Positions 51,263 to 61,931 of a DNA stretch of 64,000 nucleotides are shown piece after piece; positions within the stretch are counted from its first letter, which is position 1, and the number at the start of each line of letters is the position of its first letter. The stretch covers positions 172,623 to 236,622 of the forward strand of contig NZ_BMZG01000004.1 of assembly GCF_014652675.1 (NCBI RefSeq). Direction: 5' to 3'. Origin of the DNA: Formosimonas limnophila (lineage in GTDB: Bacteria > Pseudomonadota > Gammaproteobacteria > Burkholderiales > Burkholderiaceae). Position numbers and translations under genes: made by a program. The notes beneath the pieces were generated by a model. That model ran no database searches. It was not told the origin of the DNA and saw only the letters and a list, made by a program, of their open reading frames with translations.

Positions 51263-52444
51263 GTGAGTGATGAAAAAAGTTTATTTCCCTTGATGCTGGG
51301 TGGTTTTGGCATCGGTACGACCGAGTTTGTGATGATGGGAATTTTGCCTGACATCGCCAATAGTTTGGGGATTACGATTCCACAGGCTGGGCATTTGATT
51401 TCGGCTTATGCACTCGGTGTCGTGGTGGGGGCACCGTCGCTGGTGATGTTGTCACATCGGTTTGCACCGAAAACGATTTTGATGGCTTTGATGCTGATGT
51501 TCACATTGTTTAATGGCTTATGTATTTTCGCCCCGAATTATGAGAGTTTGCTTGTGTTCAGATTTTTGTCTGGTCTGCCGCATGGCGCATTTTTTGGCGT
51601 TGGGGCTGTAGTGGCGGCTCGATTGGCCGATGAGGGAAAGGCAGCTCAGGCGGTGTCGATGATGTTTTTTGGTTTAACGATAGCCAATTTGTTGAGTGTA
51701 CCGCTTGGTACTTACTTGGGACATGAGTGGTCGTGGCGCTTGGCTTTTGTATTGGTGGCCATTGTTGGTTTATTTGCTTGGCTGTTTGTGCGTTGGTGGA
51801 TGCCTGCTTTACCGATGGACAATCCTCATAGTTTGCGCACACAGATTTCTCGGTTTTTCAGAAGTCGTGATGCGTGGTTAATCATGCTGGCTACCGCGAT
51901 TGGGACGGGTGGTTGTTTTTGCTGGATGAGTTATATTGCGCCGTTGTTGACCGATGTGTCGGGGTTTGATGCATCCAGTGTGCCGTATATTATGGCTTTG
52001 GCTGGTGCGGGCATGTGTGTAGGGACGATTATAGGTGGTCGGATGGCTGATCGGTATTCACCTGCATTGACGACAGGGGCTTTGTTGTTGGCGATGGCGG
52101 TGGCGTTGATTTTGGTCTATCTGCTTGCTGGCTCGCAAATTGGCATGTTGATTATGACCTTTATCACGGGTGCTTTGGTGATGGCTGTTGCGCCGCCGAT
52201 TCAGATGCTGATGTTGCAGAGCGCGAAAGGCGCAGAGACATTGGCGTCTTCGGTATTACAAGCATGTTTTAACATTGGCAATGCGCTGGGTGCTTTTTTG
52301 GGTGGTTTGCCGTTGGTGGCAGGCTATGATTTTCGTTCGCCGCAGTTGGTGGGGTTGGCGATGGCGTTGTTTGGTGTATTGGCGATTGGTGTGCTGATGA
52401 ATGGCTGGAGAAACCGCGTATCTTCAGAGCTTGAGGCGTATTAG
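51263..52444 (+). CDS. MFS efflux transporter (AraJ/PbuE-like)
   Basis: Twelve-helix major facilitator (393 aa). GTG start at 51263, giving MSDEKSLFPLMLGGFGIGTTEFVMMGILPDIANSLGITIPQAGHLISAYALGVVVGAPSLV in register with the DHA12 family. The helix 4-5 region FRFLSGLPHGAFFGVGAVVAARLADEGKAAQAVSMMFFGLTIANLLSVPLGTYLGHEWSWR is typical of AraJ/Cmr/PbuE-like exporters. Substrate is unknown (sugars, purines and drugs are all precedents). Single gene between two terminators, with a palindromic A/T element just upstream. Confidence 0.85.
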   Translation: MSDEKSLFPLMLGGFGIGTTEFVMMGILPDIANSLGITIPQAGHLISAYALGVVVGAPSLVMLSHRFAPKTILMALMLMFTLFNGLCIFAPNYESLLVFRFLSGLPHGAFFGVGAVVAARLADEGKAAQAVSMMFFGLTIANLLSVPLGTYLGHEWSWRLAFVLVAIVGLFAWLFVRWWMPALPMDNPHSLRTQISRFFRSRDAWLIMLATAIGTGGCFCWMSYIAPLLTDVSGFDASSVPYIMALAGAGMCVGTIIGGRMADRYSPALTTGALLLAMAVALILVYLLAGSQIGMLIMTFITGALVMAVAPPIQMLMLQSAKGAETLASSVLQACFNIGNALGAFLGGLPLVAGYDFRSPQLVGLAMALFGVLAIGVLMNGWRNRVSSELEAY

Positions 52445-52548
52445 TTGCTTTGTCTCATGCATCCGTTAGAGGAAGAAAGAATACCGTTTGTGCGCTCTTT
52501 GCTGCGCATCAAGCACACAAACAACCATGATTCGCGGTTCATGCATTT

Positions 52549-52577
52549 AAAAAACCTGTTCGTTGCACAGGTTTTTT
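52549..52577 (+). terminator. Terminator of the MFS gene
   Basis: AAAACCTGT/ACAGGTTTT stem with a T run, about 100 bases past the MFS stop. Confidence 0.8.
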
Positions 52578-52702
52578 GCTATTTCCGCCTGATTGTTGAG
52601 TGATGAAATCGTTGGCAGCAGGCTTTTCGTTTTTCGGTTATTCTTACGCCACTTTGAAAACATGTACACTTCGCACAGATGAATAAATGATGAGGACGCA
52701 TT

Positions 52703-54319
52703 TTGGAAAACAGCAGCCAAACAACATTGAATCATAAACTGGCACTGCTCAGTCAATCTTCACACCGTTCGCTATTGTCGGGAGGTTTGCGTGGGATTGA
52801 GCGAGAGACTTTGCGTGTCGACCAACAAGGGCGGATGAGTTTAACTGCTCACCCCGCAAAGTTGGGCTCAACGCTGACTCATGAGTTGATTACAACAGAT
52901 TATTCTGAGTCGTTAATGGAGTTCATTACACCGGCGGTGAGTGATGCGCGAGCGGCATTGGCAGAGTTAGATGCCGTGCATCGTTTTGTTTATCATCACT
53001 TGGGCGAGCAAATGTTGTGGAGTCAGTCGATGCCTTGCCTTCTGCCGAGCGAGGAGCAAATCCCCATCGCGTGGTATGGCACTTCACATATTGGTATGCT
53101 CAAACATGTTTATCGACGTGGTTTGGCACTGCGTTATGGTAAAGCCATGCAGTGTATTGCGGGAATACATTACAATTTTTCATTATCAGAAGACTTGTGG
53201 GCTTTATTGCATGAGCATGAGTCCGATGAGTCATTGAAGTCGCTCAGTGCAAAGGATTATCAGTCGGAGCGATACATTGCTTTGATTCGCAATTTCCATC
53301 GTTATAGCTGGCTTTTGATGTATTTGTTTGGTGCATCGCCCGCCTGCACAAGCGACTTTCTACGCGGGCGAGCACACACGCTGGAATCATTGTCTGACGA
53401 TACCTTGTATTTGCCGTACGCGACCAGCTTGCGCATGAGTGACTTGGGTTATCAAAACAATGCGCAAGATGGCTTGGTGCCTCCATACAATACGCTGCGC
53501 GAATATATGAGCAGCTTGGCCAAGGCTGTGCGCAAGCCATATCCTGCGTATGAAGCGATTGGCGCACAAAAAGATGGTGAATGGGTGCAAATCAATACCA
53601 ATGTCCTGCAAATTGAAAATGAGTTTTATGCCACTATTCGTCCGAAGCGAGTGATTCGTTCGGGCGAGCGACCTGTGGAAGCGCTGTTTGATCGAGGCGT
53701 TCAGTACATTGAGGTGCGTTGCATGGACATTGATCCGTTTGAGCCTGTTGGTATCAGCGTTGAGACGACTCGATTTTTGGATACTTTTTTGCTGTTTTGT
53801 GCGCTGTCAGATAGTCCATTAACCAATGAGACTGAAGGCATCGCTAATACCGAAAATTTTGCTCGCACCGTGAAAGAAGGACGTCGTCCTGCACTCATAC
53901 TTCATCGCGCTGGTGAGTCGATTTCATTGCAAGATTGGGGCTTGGATTTATTGGTGCAGATGTTGCCAGTGGCACAGTTGCTCGATGAGCAGAATGGTGG
54001 TGATGAGTTCGCAAAGAGTTTGACTGTACAAAAGGCCAAATTACTCGATGCCCATTTAACACCATCTGCACGAGTCCTCAATGGCATCAAAGAACATAGT
54101 CAATCATTTGCTGCCTTTGCTTTGGCTCAAAGTCGCTCATTTGCAGATGAGTTCGCAGAACGGCCTTTGACTCAAGAGCAGCATGAACATTTTGAACAAT
54201 TGGCAAAAGCATCCTTGGCGCAGCAAGTAGAAGTTGAGCAAAATCAAGTCGGTAGTTTTGATGAGTTTATCACTGATTACCGTTCTCGAACCTCTGAGCA
54301 CTTGTGCCGCGAGTGTTGA
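52703..54319 (+). CDS. gshA: Glutamate-cysteine ligase
   Basis: First enzyme of glutathione synthesis (538 aa), of the GshA type 1 (enterobacterial) family. Start is a TTG at 52703 with GAGGA upstream; no ATG fits the family N-terminus. Core segments LSGGLRGIERETLRVDQQGRMSLTAHPAKLG, ITTDYSESLMEFITP, AGIHYNFSLS, NEFYATIRPKR and YIEVRCMDIDPFEPVGI contain the ATP/Mg and Glu-binding residues. An Lrp-type regulator gene follows at 18 bases. Complete. Confidence 0.94.
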   Translation: MENSSQTTLNHKLALLSQSSHRSLLSGGLRGIERETLRVDQQGRMSLTAHPAKLGSTLTHELITTDYSESLMEFITPAVSDARAALAELDAVHRFVYHHLGEQMLWSQSMPCLLPSEEQIPIAWYGTSHIGMLKHVYRRGLALRYGKAMQCIAGIHYNFSLSEDLWALLHEHESDESLKSLSAKDYQSERYIALIRNFHRYSWLLMYLFGASPACTSDFLRGRAHTLESLSDDTLYLPYATSLRMSDLGYQNNAQDGLVPPYNTLREYMSSLAKAVRKPYPAYEAIGAQKDGEWVQINTNVLQIENEFYATIRPKRVIRSGERPVEALFDRGVQYIEVRCMDIDPFEPVGISVETTRFLDTFLLFCALSDSPLTNETEGIANTENFARTVKEGRRPALILHRAGESISLQDWGLDLLVQMLPVAQLLDEQNGGDEFAKSLTVQKAKLLDAHLTPSARVLNGIKEHSQSFAAFALAQSRSFADEFAERPLTQEQHEHFEQLAKASLAQQVEVEQNQVGSFDEFITDYRSRTSEHLCREC

Positions 54320-54337
54320 TTTGAGGGTGGTGGTGTT

Positions 54338-54733
54338 GTGGATAAAATGAACCGTTCCATCTTGAAATGTCTGAAAGCGAACAGTCGTATGAGCTGGCAG
54401 GACATTGGCAAAAAAGTTCATCTCACAGGGCAAGCAGTGTCTGTGCGTGTACAGACGATGGTTGATGAGGGCATTATTTCTGGATTCACTGTTTGGCAAG
54501 AGCAGGTGACGCGGCATTTCATCACGATGTTTATGGAGCACTCGGATTTCTCTGGTTTTGAGGCGTTTCTGAGTGAAACCGATGGTGTTGAACATGCCTT
54601 CAAAGTCACAGGGGAGGGCTGTTATCAAGTGATTTTTATTTCTGAAAATGGTGAGGATTTAGAGGTGTTTTTGAATCACTTACTACGCTTTGGCAAGTAC
54701 AAAGTGGCGAGTGCTATTCGCTGTGTGAAATAG
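54338..54733 (+). CDS. Lrp/AsnC family transcriptional regulator
   Basis: Small regulator (131 aa) with GTG start. N-terminal HTH MDKMNRSILKCLKANSRMSWQDIGKKVHLTGQAVSVRVQTMVDEGIISGF, C-terminal RAM-like ligand domain (ITMFMEHSDFSGFEAFLSETDGVEHAFKVTGEGCYQVIFIS). It lies 18 bases after gshA and is probably co-transcribed. It is somewhat shorter than Lrp itself. The effector and targets are unknown. Confidence 0.88.
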   Translation: MDKMNRSILKCLKANSRMSWQDIGKKVHLTGQAVSVRVQTMVDEGIISGFTVWQEQVTRHFITMFMEHSDFSGFEAFLSETDGVEHAFKVTGEGCYQVIFISENGEDLEVFLNHLLRFGKYKVASAIRCVK

Positions 54734-54756
54734 TTGTGATTGACTGTTGAGTGGAC

Positions 54757-54786
54757 AAACCACAGGTGTATGCTTGTGGTTTTTTA
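54757..54786 (+). terminator. Terminator of the gshA-lrp unit
   Basis: AAACCACA/TTGTGGTTT stem with a T run, ending directly at the marR promoter. Confidence 0.8.
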
Positions 54787-54816
54787 TTGACAAATAGTTT
54801 CTTTGGAAACTATAAT
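54787..54816 (+). promoter_or_regulatory. marR promoter with overlapping inverted-repeat operator
   Basis: TTGACA (54787-54792), 18-base spacer, TATAAT (54811-54816): both hexamers perfect. The spacer is filled by ATAGTTTC-tttg-GAAACTAT (54794-54813), a perfect 8-bp inverted repeat overlapping the -10. This is where a MarR dimer would bind to repress its own gene, whose start is 30 bases downstream. Confidence 0.8.
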
Positions 54817-54845
54817 GTTTAAGCTTTCACTCAGTCAGCACAAAT

Positions 54846-55310
54846 ATGTCCAACTCACCATCAAACATCAGTAATTTACAAAGCCATTTGGGTTTTTGGC
54901 TGCGCTTTGTATCGAATCATGTCTCCGGCTCTTTCAGAGAAAAAGTTGAGGCACTCGGTGTTAGTGTCTCTGAGTGGGTGGTTTTGCGAGAGCTTCTTGA
55001 CCAAGGCGAGGCGTCTCCGAGTGCATTGGTTGAAAAAATTGGTATGACCAAAGGCGGCCTGTCTAAGTTACTGGTTCGTTTAGAAGGCAAACAACTGTTG
55101 CAGCGATATGTACGTGATGATGATCGTCGGCACCATTTGGTGGTTTTGACAGAAGCTGGGCGACGTTTGGTGATTCGCTTAGCGGCTGTTGCTGATGCGA
55201 ACGATGAGGCATTTTTTGGGCATCTATCGTTGATTGAGCAACAGCATTTGATTGAAGCAATGAAATCTTTGGTTCGGCACCACAACTGGCAGCATTGGCC
55301 TGTTGGGTGA
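54846..55310 (+). CDS. MarR family transcriptional regulator
   Basis: Winged-helix regulator (154 aa). Features: LGFWLRFVSNHVSGSFREKVEALGVSVSEWVVLRELL (dimer helix and start of HTH), ALVEKIGMTKGGLSKLLVRLEGKQLLQRYVRDDDRRHHLVVLTEAGRRLV (recognition helix and wing with the DDRR motif). It is expressed from a very strong promoter carrying a palindromic operator. The DUF1398 gene follows 95 bases downstream and may be its target. Ligand unknown. Confidence 0.9.
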   Translation: MSNSPSNISNLQSHLGFWLRFVSNHVSGSFREKVEALGVSVSEWVVLRELLDQGEASPSALVEKIGMTKGGLSKLLVRLEGKQLLQRYVRDDDRRHHLVVLTEAGRRLVIRLAAVADANDEAFFGHLSLIEQQHLIEAMKSLVRHHNWQHWPVG

Positions 55311-55405
55311 TGCTCGTAAAAAGAGGAAATTTTTTTCAAACTTATGGGGTGAAAGTCTGAAACCCATCAAAAACACGCTATATTTTTAATATCTCGAAAG
55401 GATAA

Positions 55406-55810
55406 ATGATGTTGACGTTAGAGTTAATTGCAGAGACCCATGCCAAAGTTAAATCGGGAGCGGACTTTCCGCGCTATGTTCAAGAGCTAAAATCGTTGGG
55501 CATGGCTCACTATGATTTTTATGTGGCGGATGGCCACACAGAGTATTTTTTGCAAGATGGCTCTCGGCTTGATGCACCTGCGAAGTACGAGGGAAAAGTG
55601 ATTGCAACGGTTTCTGATGCCAATGCTCTGCGTGAAACCATCAAAATTCACCAACAAGGTCAAACGGACTTCCCGACGTTTTGCCAGCAAGCAGCACAAG
55701 CAGGTGTGCAGTATTGGCGCACCGATATGATGGGGTTGAAGTGTGTGTATGTTGACTTGGCAGGCAATGAAATGGTTAATGAGCCGATTCCAGATGCATC
55801 TGCTTACTGA
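55406..55810 (+). CDS. DUF1398 (YbcV-like) protein
   Basis: Small cytoplasmic protein (134 aa). ETHAKVKSGADFPRYVQELKSLGMAHYDFYVADGHTEYFL and FCQQAAQAGVQYWRTDMMGLKCVYVDLAGNEMVNEPIPDA match the DUF1398 family, whose biochemical function is unknown. Tandem ATG codons at 55406 and 55409 with AAAGG upstream. It lies 95 bases after the MarR gene in the same direction. Confidence 0.8.
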   Translation: MMLTLELIAETHAKVKSGADFPRYVQELKSLGMAHYDFYVADGHTEYFLQDGSRLDAPAKYEGKVIATVSDANALRETIKIHQQGQTDFPTFCQQAAQAGVQYWRTDMMGLKCVYVDLAGNEMVNEPIPDASAY

Positions 55811-55944
55811 GGCAGCGCCACTTCACTCCGCTATCTGACTCAATTTTAGTGTGCGATTTATAGCTTTTTTAGAAAGGTGCAGTTTGATTCGTGATGCTTT
55901 CTAAAAACACTTATTCTGTATTGCCTCAAGAGTTAAAGGCGAGT

Positions 55945-58032
55945 TTAGGCGTTTTGTTCGGCTTGAATGGCCGTGAGAGCGATAGTGTACACAAGGTCAT
56001 CAACCAGCGCGCCGCGTGATAAATCGTTCACTGGCTTGCGCAAGCCTTGCAGCATGGGCCCGACGGAGATGACGTTGGCTGAGCGTTGCACGGCCTTGTA
56101 GGTGGTGTTGCCCGTATTTAAGTCTGGGAACACAAATACTGTGGCGCGGCCTGCGACGGGGCTGTTGGGGGCTTTTTGGCGACCGACGGATTCGACGCTG
56201 GCAGCGTCGTATTGCATTGGTCCATCAACGATAATGTCAGGGCGCTTTTCTTTGACCAGCAGCGTGGCGGCCCGGACTTTCTCGACTTCATCGCCTGTGC
56301 CTGATTCACCCGTCGAGTACGAAATCATCGCAACGCGTGGAATGATGCCAAAGGCGGTGGCGGAGTCTGCCGACTGGATGGCGATGTCGGCGAGTTCTTC
56401 GGCCGTCGGGTCTGGGTTAATGGCACAGTCGCCGTACACGAGTACTTGCTCGGGCATGAGCATGAAAAATACCGATGAGACCAGTTTGGCTGTCGGTGCG
56501 GTTTTGATGATTTGCAGTGCAGGCCGCACAGTGTTTGCGGTGGTGTGAACCGCACCCGAGACGAGACCGTCAACTTCGCTGAGTGCGAGCATGACGGTAC
56601 CGAGCATGACGGTGTCTTCAAGTTGCTTTTCTGCTGATGGCGCGGTCATGCCTTTGCTTTTACGCATCCCGACGAGCGGCTCAACGTAGTGGGCGATGGC
56701 GGTCTTTGGATCGATGATTTCAATGTCGTCGGGTAAAATCACACCTTGATTGGCGGCGACTTCTCGAATTTCGGCGGGGTCTCCGAGCAGGACGCAGTGT
56801 GCAATGCCTTTTTCGTGACAAATAGCCGCCGCAGCGATGGTTCGTGGCTCGTTGCCTTCGGGCAGGACAATCCGTTTTTGGGCGCGGCGGGCTTTTTCAA
56901 TCAAGTGGTGGCGAAATGCTGGTGGTGTCAGTCGTGGTTCTTTTGGCTCGCCGATGCGCGCAAGCAAGGGCTTCATGTCCAAATGGTCTGCCACATGATT
57001 GATGATTTTTTCCATGCGTTCGAGGTCATTGAACGGCACTTTGCGATCCATTTTAATCAGCTGCGTGCTGGTTTCGAATGTCAAACTCGGTACAGCCAAA
57101 ACGGGCAGGCCTGTGCGCAGGGCGGGGCGACAGATTTGCGCGATGTTCGGATGCACTTCGTGGTCACAGGTGATGAGCAAACCTGCCAGTGGCACGCCAT
57201 TCATCGTTGCAATGGCGGCCGCGAGAATGATGTCGTCGCGGTCGCCCGGAGTGACAATCAGCGCACCGGGTTTAAGTAACTCAATTACATAAGGCACCGA
57301 GCGCGCTACCATCACGATGTCGCGCACACGGCGTTGCTTCATGTCACCTTCGTTGAGTACTTGGGCGTTCAGATAGGTTGCCACGTCGGATACACGTGGC
57401 GCCATGATGTCATTGTTCAGAGGGATGCCACCGATGAGTGAAAAATCATTGCCCGATAGCTTGGTGATTTCGTTGGCCAGTTGGTTTTTAAAATTGCTGT
57501 TCGGTACGCGGTTGAGAATGTAGCCTGCTAAATTTTTATCAGCCAAATCCAAACTATTCATCGACAACTCAATTTGGTCAATGATGATCTCCGCGCCTTT
57601 TTCATCTGCAGCGAAGTCGTTGGGCAGGCTGCCAACGAGCAATACATCCGCTTGTAGGTTGCGTGTCATGTCGGCATTGAGCTGTGTGACGAAAGGTTGT
57701 CCAGCCTCTGGTAGCAAGCCTTCAACTACCACGACATCCATATTTTTGGCGGCTAACTCATAAAGACCGATGACTTCTTCCATGAGCTGGTCTGTCATGT
57801 CCTTGCTCAAAAGCTCTGACACACGAGCCAAACCAATGGGGTCAGGGGCTTTTCGTTGACAAATTTGACGGGCAAATAGAGTTGATCGGTCAGAGGTAAG
57901 GTGTTCAGTTTGCGAAATGGGCTTAACAAAGCCGACTTTCAGGCCTGCGACCTCTAATGCACGAACCAACCCCAGCGAGACAGAGGTTAAGCCAGAATTG
58001 GTACCTGTGGCGACAAGGAAAATGGTTTTCAT
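55945..58032 (-). CDS. pta: Phosphate acetyltransferase
   Basis: Interconverts acetyl-CoA and acetyl phosphate (695 aa, long form). The N-terminal P-loop/BioD-like domain (IFLVATGTNSGLTSVSLGLVRALE) and DRTGG domain (GALIVTPGDRDDIILAAAIA) are regulatory. The catalytic PTA domain occupies about the last 330 residues (KRIVLPEGNEPRTIAAA, GMRKSKGMTAPSAEKQLEDTVMLGTVML, SVFFMLMPEQVLVYGDCAINPDPTAEELADIA). It follows ackA by 55 bases in the same direction: the acetate overflow/assimilation pair. Complete. Confidence 0.96.
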   Translation of the reverse strand: MKTIFLVATGTNSGLTSVSLGLVRALEVAGLKVGFVKPISQTEHLTSDRSTLFARQICQRKAPDPIGLARVSELLSKDMTDQLMEEVIGLYELAAKNMDVVVVEGLLPEAGQPFVTQLNADMTRNLQADVLLVGSLPNDFAADEKGAEIIIDQIELSMNSLDLADKNLAGYILNRVPNSNFKNQLANEITKLSGNDFSLIGGIPLNNDIMAPRVSDVATYLNAQVLNEGDMKQRRVRDIVMVARSVPYVIELLKPGALIVTPGDRDDIILAAAIATMNGVPLAGLLITCDHEVHPNIAQICRPALRTGLPVLAVPSLTFETSTQLIKMDRKVPFNDLERMEKIINHVADHLDMKPLLARIGEPKEPRLTPPAFRHHLIEKARRAQKRIVLPEGNEPRTIAAAAICHEKGIAHCVLLGDPAEIREVAANQGVILPDDIEIIDPKTAIAHYVEPLVGMRKSKGMTAPSAEKQLEDTVMLGTVMLALSEVDGLVSGAVHTTANTVRPALQIIKTAPTAKLVSSVFFMLMPEQVLVYGDCAINPDPTAEELADIAIQSADSATAFGIIPRVAMISYSTGESGTGDEVEKVRAATLLVKEKRPDIIVDGPMQYDAASVESVGRQKAPNSPVAGRATVFVFPDLNTGNTTYKAVQRSANVISVGPMLQGLRKPVNDLSRGALVDDLVYTIALTAIQAEQNA

Positions 58033-58087
58033 GGGTTGACTGTTATTTTTGATTGGATTGAGGTGGTGAGTGTGTTGTGATGAGTTG

Positions 58088-59257
58088 TTAGCTCGTTAAT
58101 TGTGCTGTGTCTTGTGCAATCAGCCATTCTTCATCCGTATTAATCACCCATGCGGCAGTGCCTGTCGAGATGTTGCCTGCTTGACCTCGCACGCAGGATT
58201 GGTTGGCTGATTCGTTGAGAGTAAAGCTCAAAAAACTAAGTTGTTTCAGCACTTGAGCACGAATGAACGACGAGTTTTCGCCAATGCCTCCCGTGAAAAT
58301 CAATGCATCCAAATGACCAAGTGGTACGAGATAGCTGGCGATGTATTTTGCGAGGCGATAACAGAACATCTCTAAGGCGAGTTTCGCGCCGACGTGACCA
58401 TCTGCGGCGGCTTGTTCGAGTTCGCGGCAGTCATTGGATAAATCAGAAATGCCGAGCAGACCGCTTTTTTTGTTGAGCAAATCAGTGACGCCTGTGTTGT
58501 CAAGGTTGAGTACTTGGCCCAAATAAGGTAGCAAGCCCGCGTCCACATCACCTGAGCGCGTGCCCATGATGAGGCCCTCGAGTGGCGTGAAACCCATGCT
58601 GGTGTCGACGCTAATGCCACCTTTAATCGCAGTAACGCTCGCGCCGTTGCCCAAATGAGCACTGATGAGGTTGAGCTCGGACTGTGGTTTGCTGATGAGT
58701 TCAGCGGCTTTGGCCGCGACAAAACGATGGCTGGTGCCGTGAAATCCATAGCGACGGACTTGATGCTCACGCGACAAAGCGCGTGGCAGCGCGTACAGGT
58801 GTGCGTGCTCAGGCATGTCGTGGTGAAACGCGGTATCGAATACGGCGACGTGCTTGAGCTGCGGGAGGTGTTGTTGTGACACGGTGATGCCAAGCACATT
58901 GGCTGGGTTATGTAACGGCGCGAGTGTTTCGCACGCGCGGATTTTATCCAACACATCGGCTGTAATCAGAGACGACTCATGAAAAAAAGCGCCGCCGTGC
59001 ACGACACGATGACCCACGGCAGTGATGTGGTCAAATAAGTTGGCCACTTTTAGCTCGGTGATGACGGCATTGATGGCTGACTCATGGTTGTTTGGTACGA
59101 GCGGCAGACTGGATTTGCCTGTCGCGGATTTAAACGTGATCAGCGCGTCGGCAGAGCCGAGTTTTTCGGCCAATCCTGTGAGATGTTGTTCGCCTGTTTC
59201 GTGGGCAATCACCGCAAATTTAACAGATGAGCTGCCGCAATTAATGACCAAAATCAT
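58088..59257 (-). CDS. ackA: Acetate kinase
   Basis: Forms acetate and ATP from acetyl phosphate (389 aa). Signatures: MILVINCGSSSVKFAVI at the N-terminus, VGHRVVHGG, DTAFHHDMPEHAHLYALP, RRYGFHGTSHRFV and the nucleotide site HLGNGASVTAIKGGISVDTSMGFTPLEGLIMGTRSGDVD. First gene of ackA-pta; GAGGAC precedes the start. A TTTACT-17-CATACT element upstream is a weak promoter candidate. Complete. Confidence 0.96.
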   Translation of the reverse strand: MILVINCGSSSVKFAVIAHETGEQHLTGLAEKLGSADALITFKSATGKSSLPLVPNNHESAINAVITELKVANLFDHITAVGHRVVHGGAFFHESSLITADVLDKIRACETLAPLHNPANVLGITVSQQHLPQLKHVAVFDTAFHHDMPEHAHLYALPRALSREHQVRRYGFHGTSHRFVAAKAAELISKPQSELNLISAHLGNGASVTAIKGGISVDTSMGFTPLEGLIMGTRSGDVDAGLLPYLGQVLNLDNTGVTDLLNKKSGLLGISDLSNDCRELEQAAADGHVGAKLALEMFCYRLAKYIASYLVPLGHLDALIFTGGIGENSSFIRAQVLKQLSFLSFTLNESANQSCVRGQAGNISTGTAAWVINTDEEWLIAQDTAQLTS

Positions 59258-59397
59258 GTTGTCCTCGGTTTGATGGGAAAATCGTGCGAGAGTATGCCAT
59301 TGACTTAAGATTTAGTAAACCTTCGCCGCGTTGATAAAACGCGATTAATCATTTATTTGCTGTTAAAATTCGACAATTCTATTTGAAAGGGACGTTA

Positions 59398-60084
59398 ATG
59401 AACCAAAATGAACTCAAGCAACAAGTGGCCAAAAAAGCCGTTGAATACGTGCTAAACAATGTGGCAAAAGACCAAATCATCGGCGTTGGCACAGGCTCGA
59501 CGGCTGATTTATTCATCGACGAGCTGGCAAAAGTCAAATCACACATCAAAGGCACCATCGCCAGCTCCGAGCGCACCAAAGCGCGACTCGAATCGCACGG
59601 CATCGCCGTATTTGACGTGAACGACGTTGTATCAGTGCCTGTGTACGTCGACGGTGCCGACGAAATCGACCCCGAAGGCAACATGATTAAAGGCGGCGGT
59701 GCCGCACATACCCGTGAAAAAATCTGCGCGTCCATCGCCGATGAGTTTGTCTGCATCGCTGATGCCAGCAAAGAAGTCGCCATACTCGGCGCATTTCCAC
59801 TGCCCATTGAAGTCGTCCCGCTATCCCGCGAAGCCGTTGCGCGTCAAATGCGCGAATTGGGTGGCAACCCGATTTGGCGCATGAACGCCGATGGTTCGCC
59901 GCTCATCACGGACAACGCTTGTCATATACTGGACGTGCATGGTTTGCACATCACTGAGCCATTGGCGCTGGAGATTCAACTCACCATCATTCCTGGTGTG
60001 CTCACCGTTGGTATCTTTGCTCAAAATGCGGCGGATGTGGCGTTGATTGCTGCGGCTGATGGAGTGAATGTCGTTAACTTTTAA
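59398..60084 (+). CDS. rpiA: Ribose-5-phosphate isomerase A
   Basis: Interconverts ribose-5-P and ribulose-5-P in the pentose phosphate pathway (228 aa). The ATG at 59398 with AAAGGGA upstream is preferred to an in-frame start at 59383. Motifs GVGTGSTADLFIDEL, SSERTKARLESHGI, YVDGADEIDPEGNMIKGGGAAHTREK and PIEVVPLSREAVARQMRELGG hold the catalytic Asp, Glu and Lys residues. Single gene, divergent from ackA, ending with a terminator. Complete. Confidence 0.96.
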   Translation: MNQNELKQQVAKKAVEYVLNNVAKDQIIGVGTGSTADLFIDELAKVKSHIKGTIASSERTKARLESHGIAVFDVNDVVSVPVYVDGADEIDPEGNMIKGGGAAHTREKICASIADEFVCIADASKEVAILGAFPLPIEVVPLSREAVARQMRELGGNPIWRMNADGSPLITDNACHILDVHGLHITEPLALEIQLTIIPGVLTVGIFAQNAADVALIAAADGVNVVNF

Positions 60085-60207
60085 ACCAATTTTTTAAGAG
60101 CGTTTCATTTTTCATCCTTTTGCGAAGAATATACCGAAGTAATTGGTATCAGAGTAAAAATATCGCATTCGCAGTAGAAAATCGCACTGCACCATGAATA
60201 ATCTCTG

Positions 60208-60233
60208 AAAAACCGCGTGAATACGCGGTTTTA
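60208..60233 (+). terminator. Terminator after rpiA
   Basis: AAAACCGCGT/ACGCGGTTTT stem with tail TTATT, about 125 bases after the rpiA stop. Nothing else was seen in 60085-60207. Confidence 0.7.
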
Positions 60234-60237
60234 TTCA

Positions 60238-60266
60238 TTGCCTTATCGGTTTGGGCGGGGTAGAAT
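60238..60266 (+). promoter_or_regulatory. Probable sigma70 promoter of gdhA
   Basis: TTGCCT (60238-60243), 17-base spacer, TAGAAT (60261-60266), about 75 bases before the gdhA ATG. A GTCACT-aaata-AGTGAC inverted repeat lies in the 5' UTR (about 60289-60305). Confidence 0.5.
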
Positions 60267-60304
60267 GGCGCAGATTTTAGTTTAGATAGTCACTAAATAA
60301 GTGA

Positions 60305-61687
<1,383 letters not shown>

Positions 61688-61716
61688 TCATTATCACCCC
61701 TTGTTTTGGCTTTGAA

Positions 61717-61750
61717 GAAAACCGCTCGAGGAAATCGAGCGGTTTTTTTT
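61717..61750 (+). terminator. Terminator of gdhA
   Basis: AAACCGCTCGA/TCGAGCGGTTT stem with an eight-T run. Confidence 0.9.
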
Positions 61751-61855
61751 ATTGTTTGGCGTCGTGGCAATTTAGTTGCGCAGGTGTGATTGTAAAGCTG
61801 TGTGTGTCGCTATGCCGCCATATAAACTCTTTGTACGTTGCTCAGGCGCAGACAT

Positions 61856-61884
61856 TTGAACTATCGTCTGCCGCAGTGTATGAT
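61856..61884 (+). promoter_or_regulatory. sigma70 promoter of argH
   Basis: TTGAAC (61856-61861), exact 17-base spacer, TATGAT (61879-61884), 48 bases before the argH ATG. No arginine-operator-like palindrome was recognised. Confidence 0.65.
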
Positions 61885-61931
61885 GCCGAATTACTTAATT
61901 TTCTTAGCCCGTACTTTTTAAAGATCGTCAT

